This document shows, piece after piece, positions 24,081-33,473 of a stretch of 64,000 nucleotides of DNA. The DNA comes from an uncultured Muribaculaceae bacterium (GTDB lineage Bacteria > Bacteroidota > Bacteroidia > Bacteroidales > Muribaculaceae), in the NCBI GenBank assembly GCA_910577315.1, contig CAJTME010000001.1, positions 62,001 to 126,000 on the forward strand, in the 5' to 3' direction. Within the stretch, counting starts at the first letter, position 1. The number at the start of each line of letters is the position of its first letter. The notes beneath the pieces were generated by a model, which saw only the letters and a list, made by a program, of their open reading frames with translations, was not told the DNA's origin and did not search any database. Position numbers and translations under genes: made by a program.

Positions 24081-26867
24081 ATGGAAATGTTGCTACCTTT
24101 GCGGAGATTTTTGCCAATCGCAACCGCATTGAGAAAGTTTCTGCTTTATATATTAGCACTTGCGCTTATTCCCCAGCTTGCCGTGGCCGTCATGGGTGAC
24201 GGTGAGCCGGAGGTGGATTTATTGCCGGAGGTGTTGAATATGGCACAGGATGCGGTCATGACCGACTCAATGTCAGATTCGGCATCCATCCCGGCGACTG
24301 CGCCTGTGATGCGTCCCGACACTTTTGTGCCAAGGATGAGGCCAGTGGTGCAAAAAGCCGACCTTGACGCCCCGGTTGACTTCTCATCGGTCGACTCAAT
24401 GGTAATCATCCGCCGAGATTCCGCGTTCATGTACGGCAGCAGTTCAGTGCAATACGGAGACATCAAGCTCGACGCTGCCAACATTGAGCTTGATCTGGCC
24501 AACTCAACGGTTTATGCCGTCGGCGTGCCCGACTCTTTGGGCGAGACCATTGGCAAGCCGGTCTTCAACGAAGGCGGGTCGGAATACGAAGCCGGCACGA
24601 TGCGCTATAATTTCAAGACCCAAAAAGGCTTCATCACCAATGTAGTCACCCAACAGGGCGAGGGCTATCTAACAGGCGGACAGACTAAGAAAGATGAGAA
24701 CGGCGACTATTACATCAAGAACGGCCGCTACACCACCTGTTCCGACCACGACTGCCCGCACTTCTATTTCAACGTGACCAAAGGCAAGATGCACCCTGGC
24801 AAGAACATCGTGACCGGGCCAGCCTACATGGTGCTGGCGGGGCTGCCGCTGCCGCTTGCCGTGCCGTTCGGATATTTCCCGTTCACCGACGACTATGCCT
24901 CAGGCATCATCTTCCCGTCGTTCGGCGACGATTACCAGCGCGGTTTTTACCTGCGCGACGGCGGTTATTACTTTGCCATCAACGACAACATCGACCTGGC
25001 GCTCACCGGCGAAATCTACACAAAGGGCTCCTGGGGCCTCTCGGCGCAGTCGACCTACGCAAAGCGCTACAAATACTCGGGCAACTTCAACATATCCTAC
25101 CTGAAATCAATCTACGGCGAGAAGGGCTCGCCCGACTATTCCGCCCAGACCAACTTCCAGGTGCTGTGGAGCCACACCCAGGACTCGAAAGCCAACCCCA
25201 ACATGAACCTGTCGGCCAGCGTGAACTTCACCACCTCGGGCTATTCGCGCAACGACCTGAACAGTTACTATTCATCGGCCTTCACCGAGAACACCAAGAG
25301 CTCGACCATCAACATGACCTACCGCTTCCCGCAGTCGAAGTGGTCGCTGTCCACAACCATGAACGTCACCCAGCGAACCCAGGACTCCACCCTGGCTGTG
25401 TCGTTCCCCAATGTAACCATCAACATGCAGCAGCTCTATCCGTTCAAGCGCAAGAAAGCTGCCGGCGACGAGCGATGGTACGAAAAAATCAAAATCAGCT
25501 ATTCTGGCCAGTTCCAAAACTCGCTCACTGCCAAGCAGAACGAGTTTTTCAAAAAGAGCCTCATAAAAGACTGGCGCAACGGCATGCGCCACAACATCCC
25601 CATCTCGGCAACTTTCAACCTGCTCAACTACATCAACGTCACGCCGTCGATAAACCTCACCGACCGCATGTACACCTCCAAGGTGCGCCGGCAATGGGAT
25701 CCCAACGCCTCAGCCGAAGTGTGCGACACATCCTACAGCCTCTACAACGTGTATGACTTCCAGGGCTCGGTGGCGCTCGACACAAAAATTTACGGATTCT
25801 GGCGCCCGCTGGGTTTCCTGAAGAAAAAAATATCGATGATACGCCACGTCATGACGCCCTCCATATCGTTCAGCGGCGCCCCCGACTTCGGTTCCAAGTT
25901 CTTCGGCTACTATGACGAGTACCAGTATCCCGATGCGAACGGCAACATGCAGACACGCCGATATAATCTGTTCCCCAACGCGTTGTTCGGAGTGCCGAGC
26001 GAGGGAAAAACGGGTACGGTCAGCTTCCAGCTCGCCAACAACCTCGAGATGAAAATGCGTTCCGACAACGATTCCATCGGTGAACGCAAAATATCGCTCA
26101 TCGAGAACCTGTCGATAGGCCAAAGCTATAACTTCGCCGCCGACTCGCTCAACTGGTCGAACATCAACACATCGGTGCTGCTGCGCCTTACCAAAGGGTT
26201 CAACCTCAACCTCCAGGCGACGTGGGACGTGTACACCTATGCGCTCAACGCCAACGGCGCCCCGGTGCGTGTGAACAAACTGCGCATAAACTCCGGCAAG
26301 GGACTGGGACGTCTGTCATCAACAGGCACATCCTTTTCCTACACCTTCAACAACGACACCTTCAAGCGCAAGAAAAACAACGACAATAGCCAAACCGGCA
26401 ACCAAAATAACAATTCAAACCGTTCGGGTGCCGAACATGACCGCGACGTGCAGGACGCCACAGACGGCGGCTCTACGGAGCTGACGCCAGATGGATATGT
26501 GCCATGGAGCGTGCCATGGAGCCTGACCCTGAACTATTCGATAGCATATGCTTACGGCTCGTTCAACAAGGAAAAAATGGAGTACGACCCGCGCATAACC
26601 CAGAATCTCAGTTTTTCAGGTTCGATACAGCCAACGAAAAACTGGAACTTCTCGTTCTCGGCATCGTATAATTTCGACACCAAACGCCTGGCCTACATGA
26701 ACTGCAACATCTCGCGCGACCTGCACTGCTTCACCATGCGTGCATCTTTCGTGCCTGTAGGGCCATATAAAAGCTACTCGTTCAACATAGCCGTCAAGTC
26801 AGCAATGCTGTCTGACCTTAAATACGACAAACGTTCTTCCACGTCCAACGGTGTTACATGGTATTAA
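24081..26867 (+). CDS. lptD: LPS-assembly outer-membrane protein LptD
   Basis: 928 residues from ATG 24081. An alternative TTG at 24129 (residue 17) gives a better signal peptide, RKFLLYILALALIPQLAVA, and would follow the TACCTTTG element at 24094-24101. Residues about 110-250 are an OstA/LptA-like beta-jellyroll (SSVQYGDIKLDAANIELDLANSTVYAVG; GTMRYNFKTQKG). A CSDHDCPHFYF-type Cys pair follows, as in LptD disulfide regions, then a C-terminal barrel of alternating aromatic strands. It inserts lipopolysaccharide into the outer leaflet with LptE. Long low-complexity Asn/Gly loop at about 770-800. Divergent from the MsbA-like exporter. Confidence 0.86.
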   Translation: MEMLLPLRRFLPIATALRKFLLYILALALIPQLAVAVMGDGEPEVDLLPEVLNMAQDAVMTDSMSDSASIPATAPVMRPDTFVPRMRPVVQKADLDAPVDFSSVDSMVIIRRDSAFMYGSSSVQYGDIKLDAANIELDLANSTVYAVGVPDSLGETIGKPVFNEGGSEYEAGTMRYNFKTQKGFITNVVTQQGEGYLTGGQTKKDENGDYYIKNGRYTTCSDHDCPHFYFNVTKGKMHPGKNIVTGPAYMVLAGLPLPLAVPFGYFPFTDDYASGIIFPSFGDDYQRGFYLRDGGYYFAINDNIDLALTGEIYTKGSWGLSAQSTYAKRYKYSGNFNISYLKSIYGEKGSPDYSAQTNFQVLWSHTQDSKANPNMNLSASVNFTTSGYSRNDLNSYYSSAFTENTKSSTINMTYRFPQSKWSLSTTMNVTQRTQDSTLAVSFPNVTINMQQLYPFKRKKAAGDERWYEKIKISYSGQFQNSLTAKQNEFFKKSLIKDWRNGMRHNIPISATFNLLNYINVTPSINLTDRMYTSKVRRQWDPNASAEVCDTSYSLYNVYDFQGSVALDTKIYGFWRPLGFLKKKISMIRHVMTPSISFSGAPDFGSKFFGYYDEYQYPDANGNMQTRRYNLFPNALFGVPSEGKTGTVSFQLANNLEMKMRSDNDSIGERKISLIENLSIGQSYNFAADSLNWSNINTSVLLRLTKGFNLNLQATWDVYTYALNANGAPVRVNKLRINSGKGLGRLSSTGTSFSYTFNNDTFKRKKNNDNSQTGNQNNNSNRSGAEHDRDVQDATDGGSTELTPDGYVPWSVPWSLTLNYSIAYAYGSFNKEKMEYDPRITQNLSFSGSIQPTKNWNFSFSASYNFDTKRLAYMNCNISRDLHCFTMRASFVPVGPYKSYSFNIAVKSAMLSDLKYDKRSSTSNGVTWY
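24094..24101 (+). promoter_or_regulatory. TAnnTTTG element inside the 5' part of the lptD frame
   Basis: TACCTTTG at 24094-24101, full match to the -7 consensus, but 13 bp downstream of ATG 24081. No TTTG is seen at the -33 spacing. If functional, translation must start later, for example at TTG 24129. Confidence 0.45.
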
Positions 26868-26909
26868 AAAGCATTATTTTCTAACATTTTTCCATTTCTT
26901 TTAGTTTTC

Positions 26910-26941
26910 TTTGGTTTTTGTGACTTTATTGTGTACCTTTG
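26910..26941 (+). promoter_or_regulatory. Promoter of the adhesin-type protein gene
   Basis: TTTG at 26910-26913, 20-bp spacer, TACCTTTG at 26934-26941; full match to the Bacteroidota consensus, 31 bp before ATG 26973. Confidence 0.75.
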
Positions 26942-26972
26942 CCCTCGCAAAACGTCACAAAATACTTATGCT

Positions 26973-29234
26973 ATGAAAAAGCTTCTTTTCCCCATTATGG
27001 CCACAGCGATGATAACTGTGTCCCACACTGCAACAGCCCAGGGACAAGCCGCCGGAGATGACTCTCCAACCATCGCGTCAAGTTCTGGAAACCGAATCTT
27101 CTATGGATTCAATCTCGGCTCAGCCGAATGGGCGGATGAAAACGGAAAAACTTACGACTGCGGTTTCGTGTCCTATCCCTTCGACCTGTCAGAGAAAGGC
27201 ACCGTTCATCGCTCCTATCTCTCGGAACCTACGGTCGGCGCATTTGCGGGATGCGGAAAAGACGGCATCCTATACGCCGCGCTCTACGAGTACACCCAGT
27301 CTCCTACACCGACCGACTTCGTCGCCTACAACACATACAACGGCGTCCTTGAAATTGTCGGCAAGTGGAATCCTGAAAAGTCAAACTTCAAGCCTCAGGA
27401 CATGACTTATGATCCTGTCAGCGGCAAAATCTACGCCATGGGATTTGGCGACGGTGATGGGGGCCTGTATGAAGTGGACGTAACAACAGCCACGTTCACA
27501 AAAGTATGCAGCACCAATGTCGGCGGCCTCATCGCGGCAGACGCCAAGGGCACGCTTTGGGTAATGAACTCGAGCGGCATGCTCTATACCCTTGCCACAG
27601 ACGAAAACGGCAATTTCACAGGACGTGGCATTCCCGTGTGTGACACCGGGCTGGAGGGCATGCTTTTCAACCAGACGATGGAATTTGACCACACCACCGG
27701 ACTGCTCTACTGGGCATCCTGCACCTACACCCATCCCCTGGGAGCCGAAAATGTATATCTTCAGGAACTCAATGTGAGCGACATCGAGAACGTGACCATC
27801 AAGGAAGTTGGCCGCGTCGGAATCCTGTCGCGCCTCGTCGGCATGTATATTCCATCGGCCGAAAGCCTTGATGCGCCGGCAGCTCCCACCAACATACGCA
27901 GCACTCCGGGAGAAAACGGCACACTCGAGGCCCATCTTACATGGATGAACCCCACAATCTCTTTCGGCGGCGGGGAAATTGGCAACCTCTATGGTGTCGC
28001 AATCAGCCGAAACGGCAAGCGTGTAGACTACATAGAAGGCCCCGTTTCAGGCAAGGAAATGAGCTGGACCGACAAAAACATCCCCGCCCCCGGAAACTAC
28101 CGTTATGACATCCAGATCATAAACGGCAAAGGCAACGGCGCCAAGGGCATCGCATACCAATATGTCGGCCACGACCGTCCGGCGGCAGTGAAAAATATAA
28201 ACACTACGATTGGGAACGACATGAAATCCCTCACGCTCACGTGGGAAGCGCCCGCCGAAGGTGCTCGACTCGGCTCGTTCGACCCCTCCAAGACAACCTA
28301 TACAGTCACCCGAAACGACGGCACCGTTATCGCAGAAAACATCACCGAATGTACTGTAACAGACAAGAAATTCGCCCGTCTGGCAGCCTGGACCTACACC
28401 GTGACCGCCTCCAACGACTACGGGCACACCGATGCTCTCTCAAAGCCCAACATCCTCGGACCGGCAGTAAAACTGCCTTTTGAACAGACATTTGAAAACG
28501 AAGCCGAGGTGCGCAACAGATGGACCGTACTCGACGCAAACACCGACACCTACTCATGGATGTTCTACACCAACCTCGGCCACTCTATTTTCGGGGACTA
28601 TGAAGTCTGCGCCGAATATATCGTATCCCCCACCCTCGGCAATGCTGCCGATGCTGATGAATGGCTCATTTCGCCTCCTCTCGCTTTCGAAGCCGATACG
28701 GAATATGAAGTCACAATCAGCGGCCGTTGCTTCTCGATAGACGCAAACAGAAACAGCGTCGACGAACTCATTGACGTGCATTTCGGCGAAATGAACACTA
28801 TTGAGGCGATGGGCGATAAACTCGGAACACTTAAAGTTTCTGTAAACGGTCCCGAGGAAGCCACAGGAACCATGGCGTTCAAGCGCACCTCCCAGGCACT
28901 CCCGGTTCTCGACGAAGACGCCACACGTTGCGTAGGCCTCCATCTGGTCACTCCGATGATGCTCAGCGGATTCCTCCAGCTCAACGGTATCTATATCGGT
29001 GAAAAGGGTGAATACAACGGCGTGTCCGACATCGCCACGGATACAGCAGCCGCCACATTCTCGCTCAACGGACACACTCTGACCATATTCGGGCATTTCG
29101 GTTCAGCTGCAATCTACAATCTTCAGGGAACCAAAGTGGCTACGGCCACCTCGGCTATCGTTGACCTGAGCGGCCTCACCTCAGGCATCTATATCCTCAG
29201 CGTGGATGGCCGCAGTTTCAAGATTGCCATCTAA
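26973..29234 (+). CDS. Secreted FN3 / cleaved-adhesin-type protein with sorting-like tail
   Basis: 753 residues. ATG 26973 begins signal peptide MKKLLFPIMATAMITVSHTATA. The first third is a beta-propeller-like region of repeated Y-D-P-V-x-G-K-I-Y-A phrases. Two fibronectin type III-like domains follow (about 310-400 and 405-490). Residues about 495-670 resemble a cleaved-adhesin or choice-of-anchor-J fold: LPFEQTFENEAEVRNRW, then DEWLISPPLAFEADTEYEV. The C-terminus (AIYNLQGTKV...SGIYILSVDGRSFKIAI) is a sorting-like tail shared with five other proteins here. No catalytic site is visible. Probably binds protein or glycan at the surface. Confidence 0.8.
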   Translation: MKKLLFPIMATAMITVSHTATAQGQAAGDDSPTIASSSGNRIFYGFNLGSAEWADENGKTYDCGFVSYPFDLSEKGTVHRSYLSEPTVGAFAGCGKDGILYAALYEYTQSPTPTDFVAYNTYNGVLEIVGKWNPEKSNFKPQDMTYDPVSGKIYAMGFGDGDGGLYEVDVTTATFTKVCSTNVGGLIAADAKGTLWVMNSSGMLYTLATDENGNFTGRGIPVCDTGLEGMLFNQTMEFDHTTGLLYWASCTYTHPLGAENVYLQELNVSDIENVTIKEVGRVGILSRLVGMYIPSAESLDAPAAPTNIRSTPGENGTLEAHLTWMNPTISFGGGEIGNLYGVAISRNGKRVDYIEGPVSGKEMSWTDKNIPAPGNYRYDIQIINGKGNGAKGIAYQYVGHDRPAAVKNINTTIGNDMKSLTLTWEAPAEGARLGSFDPSKTTYTVTRNDGTVIAENITECTVTDKKFARLAAWTYTVTASNDYGHTDALSKPNILGPAVKLPFEQTFENEAEVRNRWTVLDANTDTYSWMFYTNLGHSIFGDYEVCAEYIVSPTLGNAADADEWLISPPLAFEADTEYEVTISGRCFSIDANRNSVDELIDVHFGEMNTIEAMGDKLGTLKVSVNGPEEATGTMAFKRTSQALPVLDEDATRCVGLHLVTPMMLSGFLQLNGIYIGEKGEYNGVSDIATDTAAATFSLNGHTLTIFGHFGSAAIYNLQGTKVATATSAIVDLSGLTSGIYILSVDGRSFKIAI

Positions 29235-29250
29235 ACATCCGTTCACACAG

Positions 29251-29291
29251 AAAAACGGGTACCCGGTGTTTTGGCCGGATGCCCGTTTTTT
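29251..29291. terminator. Hairpin terminator shared by convergent genes
   Basis: Arms 29252-29266 and 29275-29289 pair with two mismatches and are flanked by an A-run on the left and a T-run (to 29291) on the right, so it can terminate in both directions. It reaches the stop codon of aroC, which converges on it. Confidence 0.75.
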
Positions 29292-30352
29292 CATATCCTC
29301 GCCAGCAGCATGGCGTCAAGCGTCGTAATGGCAGCCATCGCCTGAACCACAGGAACAGCGCGGGGAATAACACAGGGATCATGGCGACCGCGCACATGCA
29401 GCATGACAGGCTCGCCGTCATCATTGACCGTCGGCACAGGCCGCATCAATGTCGCCACCGGCTTGAACGCCACCCTGAACGTTACGGGGGCTCCGTTGGT
29501 GATTCCACCCTGGATTCCGCCTGAATTATTGGAAGCAGTTGTGACTCGGCCATTCTCAGCGATAAAAGGGTCAATCATCTGCGAGCCACGGCAGCAACAT
29601 CCATCAAAACCCATTCCATAATCAAACCCATGCGCGGCGTTGATGCTCATCATCGCAGAGGCCAGCATGGCCTGGAATTTTCCGTAGATTGGTTCCCCCA
29701 CGCCGACCGGCAGGCCAGTAATGACACAAGAGATGATACCGCCGACGGTATCGCCTTCCGAGGCCGCAGAACGTATCTCAGCAGCCATCCTCTCCGCGAC
29801 AGCCATATCGGGACAGCGCACCTCATTGGTATCAATCAGTTCAGGGTCGATCTCCCCGAACCCCTTACCAAGCGCGACGCCACCGATTTGCGAAGCATAG
29901 GCGTATATCTTTATGCCCTTTTGAGCGAGGGCCTGCATTGCCAACGCACCGGCGGCCACGCGCACCGCGGTCTCGCGCGCCGACGAGCGCCCTCCCCCAC
30001 GGTGGTCTCGGATACCGTATTTGGCCTGATATGTGTAATCGGCATGCGACGGACGGAATGTATGCCTGAGCGATTCGTAGTCCTGGCTGTGGTGGTCGGC
30101 ATTGGCGATGGTGAACGCAATCGGCGTGCCGGTTGTGACGCCGTCCATAAATCCAGACAGAAATGTCACGCTGTCGGTCTCCCTGCGTGCCGTGGCCAAT
30201 GCACCGCCCGGACGGCGCCTCGCCATCTGGGCTTCAACCGCATCAAAATCTATGCGGACACCGGCAGGCATGCCGTCAACAATGCCCGTAAGCGCCGGAC
30301 CATGGCTCTCGCCAGCCGACGTTATCCTGAAAATATTTCCGAACGTATTCAT
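29291..30352 (-). CDS. aroC: Chorismate synthase
   Basis: 353 residues. Family signatures: ITSAGESHGPALTGIVDGMPAG at the N-terminus, RPGGALATARRETD, RPSHADYTYQAKYGIRDHRGGGRSSARETA, and GMGFDG. It converts EPSP to chorismate, using reduced FMN. The ATG at 30352 overlaps the stop of ybaK by 4 bp (ATGA), so the two are coupled. The pathway genes for DAHP synthase and aroB are elsewhere in this window rather than in an operon. Confidence 0.96.
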   Translation of the reverse strand: MNTFGNIFRITSAGESHGPALTGIVDGMPAGVRIDFDAVEAQMARRRPGGALATARRETDSVTFLSGFMDGVTTGTPIAFTIANADHHSQDYESLRHTFRPSHADYTYQAKYGIRDHRGGGRSSARETAVRVAAGALAMQALAQKGIKIYAYASQIGGVALGKGFGEIDPELIDTNEVRCPDMAVAERMAAEIRSAASEGDTVGGIISCVITGLPVGVGEPIYGKFQAMLASAMMSINAAHGFDYGMGFDGCCCRGSQMIDPFIAENGRVTTASNNSGGIQGGITNGAPVTFRVAFKPVATLMRPVPTVNDDGEPVMLHVRGRHDPCVIPRAVPVVQAMAAITTLDAMLLARI

Positions 30353-30846
30353 TCTTCACCGGCTATTATATCGGCAAGGGATGCGCCTACATAATTTATC
30401 AAATCTCCGGGAGCTATGCGAAGCTGAAGTCCCCGGACACCGGCGCTTACATAGATGAACGGAAAATCCGTCGCCGTGGAATGGAAAAAGGTCGGGAACG
30501 GCTTTTTCATGCCCACCGGCGAACAGCCACCGCGGATATATCCTGTCAACGGCAGCAGTTCTTTCATCGGAATAAGTTCCACCTTCTTATATCCCGCGAC
30601 TTTTGCGGCCTTCTTCAGGTCAATCTCGGCATCGCCCGGGACGACACAGACAAAAAACTTGCCAGGGCCGGCTGTCAGCACAATGGTCTTGAACACCTGG
30701 CGTATGTCCTCGTTAAGCTCCTCGGCTATATGGGTTGCGGCAAGATTGTTCTCGTCGACCGTGTAAGGCACCAGCTCATATTGAATCTTGGCCCGGTCGA
30801 GCAGCCGCGCCACATTGGTTTTCGCAGGTTTGTTATGGTCTTTCAT
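30349..30846 (-). CDS. ybaK: YbaK/EbsC-type Cys-tRNA(Pro) deacylase
   Basis: 165 residues. Features of the family: ARLLDRAKIQYELVPYTVDEN at the start, QVFKTIVLTAGPGKFFVCVVPGDAEIDLKKAAKVAGYKKVELIP, and GYIRGGCSPVGMKKPFPTFF with the conserved Lys and Gly. These proteins hydrolyse Cys mischarged on tRNA-Pro. Length is normal. It is the first gene in a pair with aroC; the promoter TACTTTTG lies 9 bp upstream of ATG 30846. Confidence 0.92.
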   Translation of the reverse strand: MKDHNKPAKTNVARLLDRAKIQYELVPYTVDENNLAATHIAEELNEDIRQVFKTIVLTAGPGKFFVCVVPGDAEIDLKKAAKVAGYKKVELIPMKELLPLTGYIRGGCSPVGMKKPFPTFFHSTATDFPFIYVSAGVRGLQLRIAPGDLINYVGASLADIIAGEE

Positions 30847-30854
30847 ATCAGATG

Positions 30855-30862
30855 CAAAAGTA
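30855..30862 (-). promoter_or_regulatory. -7 element of the ybaK-aroC operon
   Basis: TACTTTTG on the minus strand (30862-30855), 9 bp before ATG 30846, which leaves almost no leader. No -33 TTTG at the usual distance. Confidence 0.5.
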
Positions 30863-30863
30863 C

Positions 30864-30895
30864 AAAAAAAACGCCGACCTTCATCAGGCCAACGT
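30864..30895 (-). terminator. Probable terminator downstream of the fructan operon
   Basis: On the minus strand 30895-30871 folds into a 10-bp stem with three G-U pairs and a 5-nt loop, followed by seven T (30870-30864). It ends leftward transcription of the 31017-40608 operon just before the ybaK promoter. The rest of 30897-31016 shows only a small hairpin near 30990-31029 and no gene. Confidence 0.55.
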
Positions 30896-31016
30896 CTTTT
30901 TTACATACCATAAAAAAACTACTTAAAAACCTTACTTGAATACATTAACCAATTAAATCATTTTAAATGAACAAACGTAATCATTTATCAGTGAGTGAAA
31001 TTATGGGTACTCCCCA

Positions 31017-33389
31017 TCACTCTCTCACTATATGTTTCTTACCATTTACGACATATATGCCCCTGTCGAGCCCCTCGAAGGCCATCGAACGCTCAACACC
31101 GCTGCGCACACACTGGCCGTGGAGGTTATATACATTCACGACTGAACTTTCAGGAGCAGCGTCAACAATGATGTCGCCTACACCGGCGCCCGAATCCTTG
31201 GACAATGTCCAGGCGCGAAGTTCCTTGACCAGCACTTTGCCCGAAGCAAACGCATGGATGCCAGTTACATCTGCGGCAGTGGGGAACACGCGGATGGATG
31301 TGGCCCAACGGTCGTTGATGAATATGTCGACAATGGAATGGTCTATGAACACATTGATTTTCATTTCCGAACCGGCACGCGGTGCCTGCGGCAGGGAGCA
31401 ACGGTAGATGCCGTCATAGACGCCACCGTCGTTCACCAAACGGGCAAGGCGGGAGAAATCGGCAGTCAGTTCGCCTGTGGCAGGATTGTAGGTTATTGAC
31501 CCCTCGGAGGTGGAGTTCTTGAAAATCTTGAATCCGAACGGATCAGACCCAACGGTGAACACGCCCAGCAACTCGGCGGCGCGACCTTCGACCGGCGCGA
31601 GCGACATTGACCCGGCAAGCTCAAACGACTGGCGCTCGAACTTTGTGGCCGAACGCATGCCAGTCAGCCCTGAATAAGGTTTCTGCACCAGCTCGCCGTT
31701 ATCGGCAATGCTCCATTCGCGGGGTAAAGAATAGCAATGGGCCCAACCCAGGTTCCAGTTGTCTTGCGAGGGGAGTTTGTCGGGCACAATGCCGAGAGCG
31801 ATAGTCTTGCCGTCGTGATTGTAAATTGTGGGTGAGAGAAGTCCGAAACCCTCGCGCGAAGTAAGTTCGACGGTTTTCGGAGCAGAAGAATTTCGGTCAG
31901 GCGAGAAACGTCCGTCCGAGCCTATCGAACCAGTCCAATACAGCGTGCGTACCCCCTGCACGGTGCCAAGCGGAGTAACCGTAAACAGCCACTTTCCGTC
32001 TGGCATGGGAGTGATGTTAGGCATCTCCCAGAAAGTTCCGCATGAGCCTGTATTGCTGCCTGAGAAGAAAAGTCCATCGTTGGCCCATGAAGAAGTGGAG
32101 GGGTCATAGCGGTGGAGGGTTGTAGTACCCACTCCATTTTTGGAACTGCCGACGATGATGTACGCATTGTTGCCGCTGCGAAAGAAGTATGGGTCGCGGA
32201 AATCGTCCGACAGGCCGTCGGGCCGTCCGTTGATTATTGGATTGGCCGATGACTTTGTCCAGTTGACAAGGGCATTGTCGTCAGGCATAGCCTGCGCGAT
32301 GGTAGCGCGTGCATAGTCGACCGCAGTATAGAGGATGTTGGGCTTGCCGCCGGTGATGACATCATCAGCAAAGACACATCCGCTCCAGCAACCCTTGATG
32401 TCATATGGTTCGCCCGGGGCGATGGCAATCTTCTCCTCACGCCAGTCATATAGATTTTCCGACGAAATGTGGCCCCAGTGGAGGCGAGCCATATAAGGGC
32501 CATCAGCATTTTTCTGGAAGAAAAGGTGATAGCGTCCGTCAGCATACCACATCCCGTGACACTCGTTTGTCCATGCCGCAGCGGGCATGCCGTGAAAACG
32601 CGGACGCAAGATGTCATCGGCGAAACGTGAGGCGGGGATGTCGAGATTTGCAGGATTTTCGGGCGTCCAGGACTGTATTTCAGACAGACTGATTGCCGTA
32701 TCCCAAATTTTTATGTCGTCAATGAGACCATTGAACGAGGTGAGCAGGAAAGGCCCGGAGAAATTTTCAAGGTCACCGTGTCCCATCTTGAACTGGGCAG
32801 CCTTGACCGAAACATCTCCGTTGCAACGGGTAGAGCCGACTTCACGGCCATTATTGTAAAGCTTAAGAGTGCGTGAGCCGCTGTCAATCACCGCGACAAG
32901 GTTGTTCCACTCATAGGTTGGCATCGGTTCGCTCACAACCACTTCAACCGGCCAGCCGCCAATGAAAGTTTTGAAAGAATATTTACCGTCAAAGCCAATG
33001 AAGAACCCGAAACCGGTCTTCGCAGCCTCGTCAATGCAGCTGACTATGGCCGTCTTCTCGGATGTGTTCTCATCAATTTTCACGATTGGATAAGATTCTA
33101 TGGCGGTCCAAATCGAGACCGTCATGTTTTTGGTCCCGGCAGGAAATATGTTGTTGATACGGGCGTCGATGAACGAGGTATAGCCATCGAAACGCAGTGC
33201 CTGACCAACAGCGCCGGGAACGTTTTCGGGAGCGAAATGTCCCTGTACGGCAAAACGGTTGCCGCTTACCGATTCGATTATTTGGCCGCCGCGCACATCC
33301 ATCGGAAAATGGGCCACAAGATTGGCCGATGCCGGCAAGCACGCTGCAACCGATGCAGACAGAAGTATAGAGTTTAAATGCAGTTTCAT
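31017..33389 (-). CDS. LamG-GH32 enzyme with atypical nucleophile motif
   Basis: 790 residues, signal peptide MKLHLNSILLSASVAACLPASA. Residues about 25-245 are a LamG/concanavalin-like domain. From about 260 a GH32 five-blade propeller follows: WTNECHG (273-279) replaces WMNDPNG, so Glu276 stands where the catalytic Asp nucleophile is expected; FRDP (Asp399) and FWEMPN (Glu455) keep the transition-state Asp and acid/base Glu. A GH32 C-terminal beta-sandwich (IDHSIVDIFINDRWA) and a sorting-like tail (VYNLHGQCV...RGIYVVNGKKHIVRE) close it. It is the last gene of the susC-susD operon. Either a fructan-active enzyme with altered chemistry, or a binding protein; I cannot tell which from sequence. 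Confidence 0.82.
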   Translation of the reverse strand: MKLHLNSILLSASVAACLPASANLVAHFPMDVRGGQIIESVSGNRFAVQGHFAPENVPGAVGQALRFDGYTSFIDARINNIFPAGTKNMTVSIWTAIESYPIVKIDENTSEKTAIVSCIDEAAKTGFGFFIGFDGKYSFKTFIGGWPVEVVVSEPMPTYEWNNLVAVIDSGSRTLKLYNNGREVGSTRCNGDVSVKAAQFKMGHGDLENFSGPFLLTSFNGLIDDIKIWDTAISLSEIQSWTPENPANLDIPASRFADDILRPRFHGMPAAAWTNECHGMWYADGRYHLFFQKNADGPYMARLHWGHISSENLYDWREEKIAIAPGEPYDIKGCWSGCVFADDVITGGKPNILYTAVDYARATIAQAMPDDNALVNWTKSSANPIINGRPDGLSDDFRDPYFFRSGNNAYIIVGSSKNGVGTTTLHRYDPSTSSWANDGLFFSGSNTGSCGTFWEMPNITPMPDGKWLFTVTPLGTVQGVRTLYWTGSIGSDGRFSPDRNSSAPKTVELTSREGFGLLSPTIYNHDGKTIALGIVPDKLPSQDNWNLGWAHCYSLPREWSIADNGELVQKPYSGLTGMRSATKFERQSFELAGSMSLAPVEGRAAELLGVFTVGSDPFGFKIFKNSTSEGSITYNPATGELTADFSRLARLVNDGGVYDGIYRCSLPQAPRAGSEMKINVFIDHSIVDIFINDRWATSIRVFPTAADVTGIHAFASGKVLVKELRAWTLSKDSGAGVGDIIVDAAPESSVVNVYNLHGQCVRSGVERSMAFEGLDRGIYVVNGKKHIVRE

Positions 33390-33473
33390 CTATGGTATGG
33401 ATTTAAAGCAATATGCCGAAGAAACGAAGTATTCCCCCGACATATTGCATAAATGAGTGAGAGAGTTAGATTT

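Noticed and set aside
30967..31407. Small gene right of ybaK on the plus strand
   Set aside because: It overlaps the 3' end of the LamG-GH32 gene antisense; the product is low-complexity without signal.
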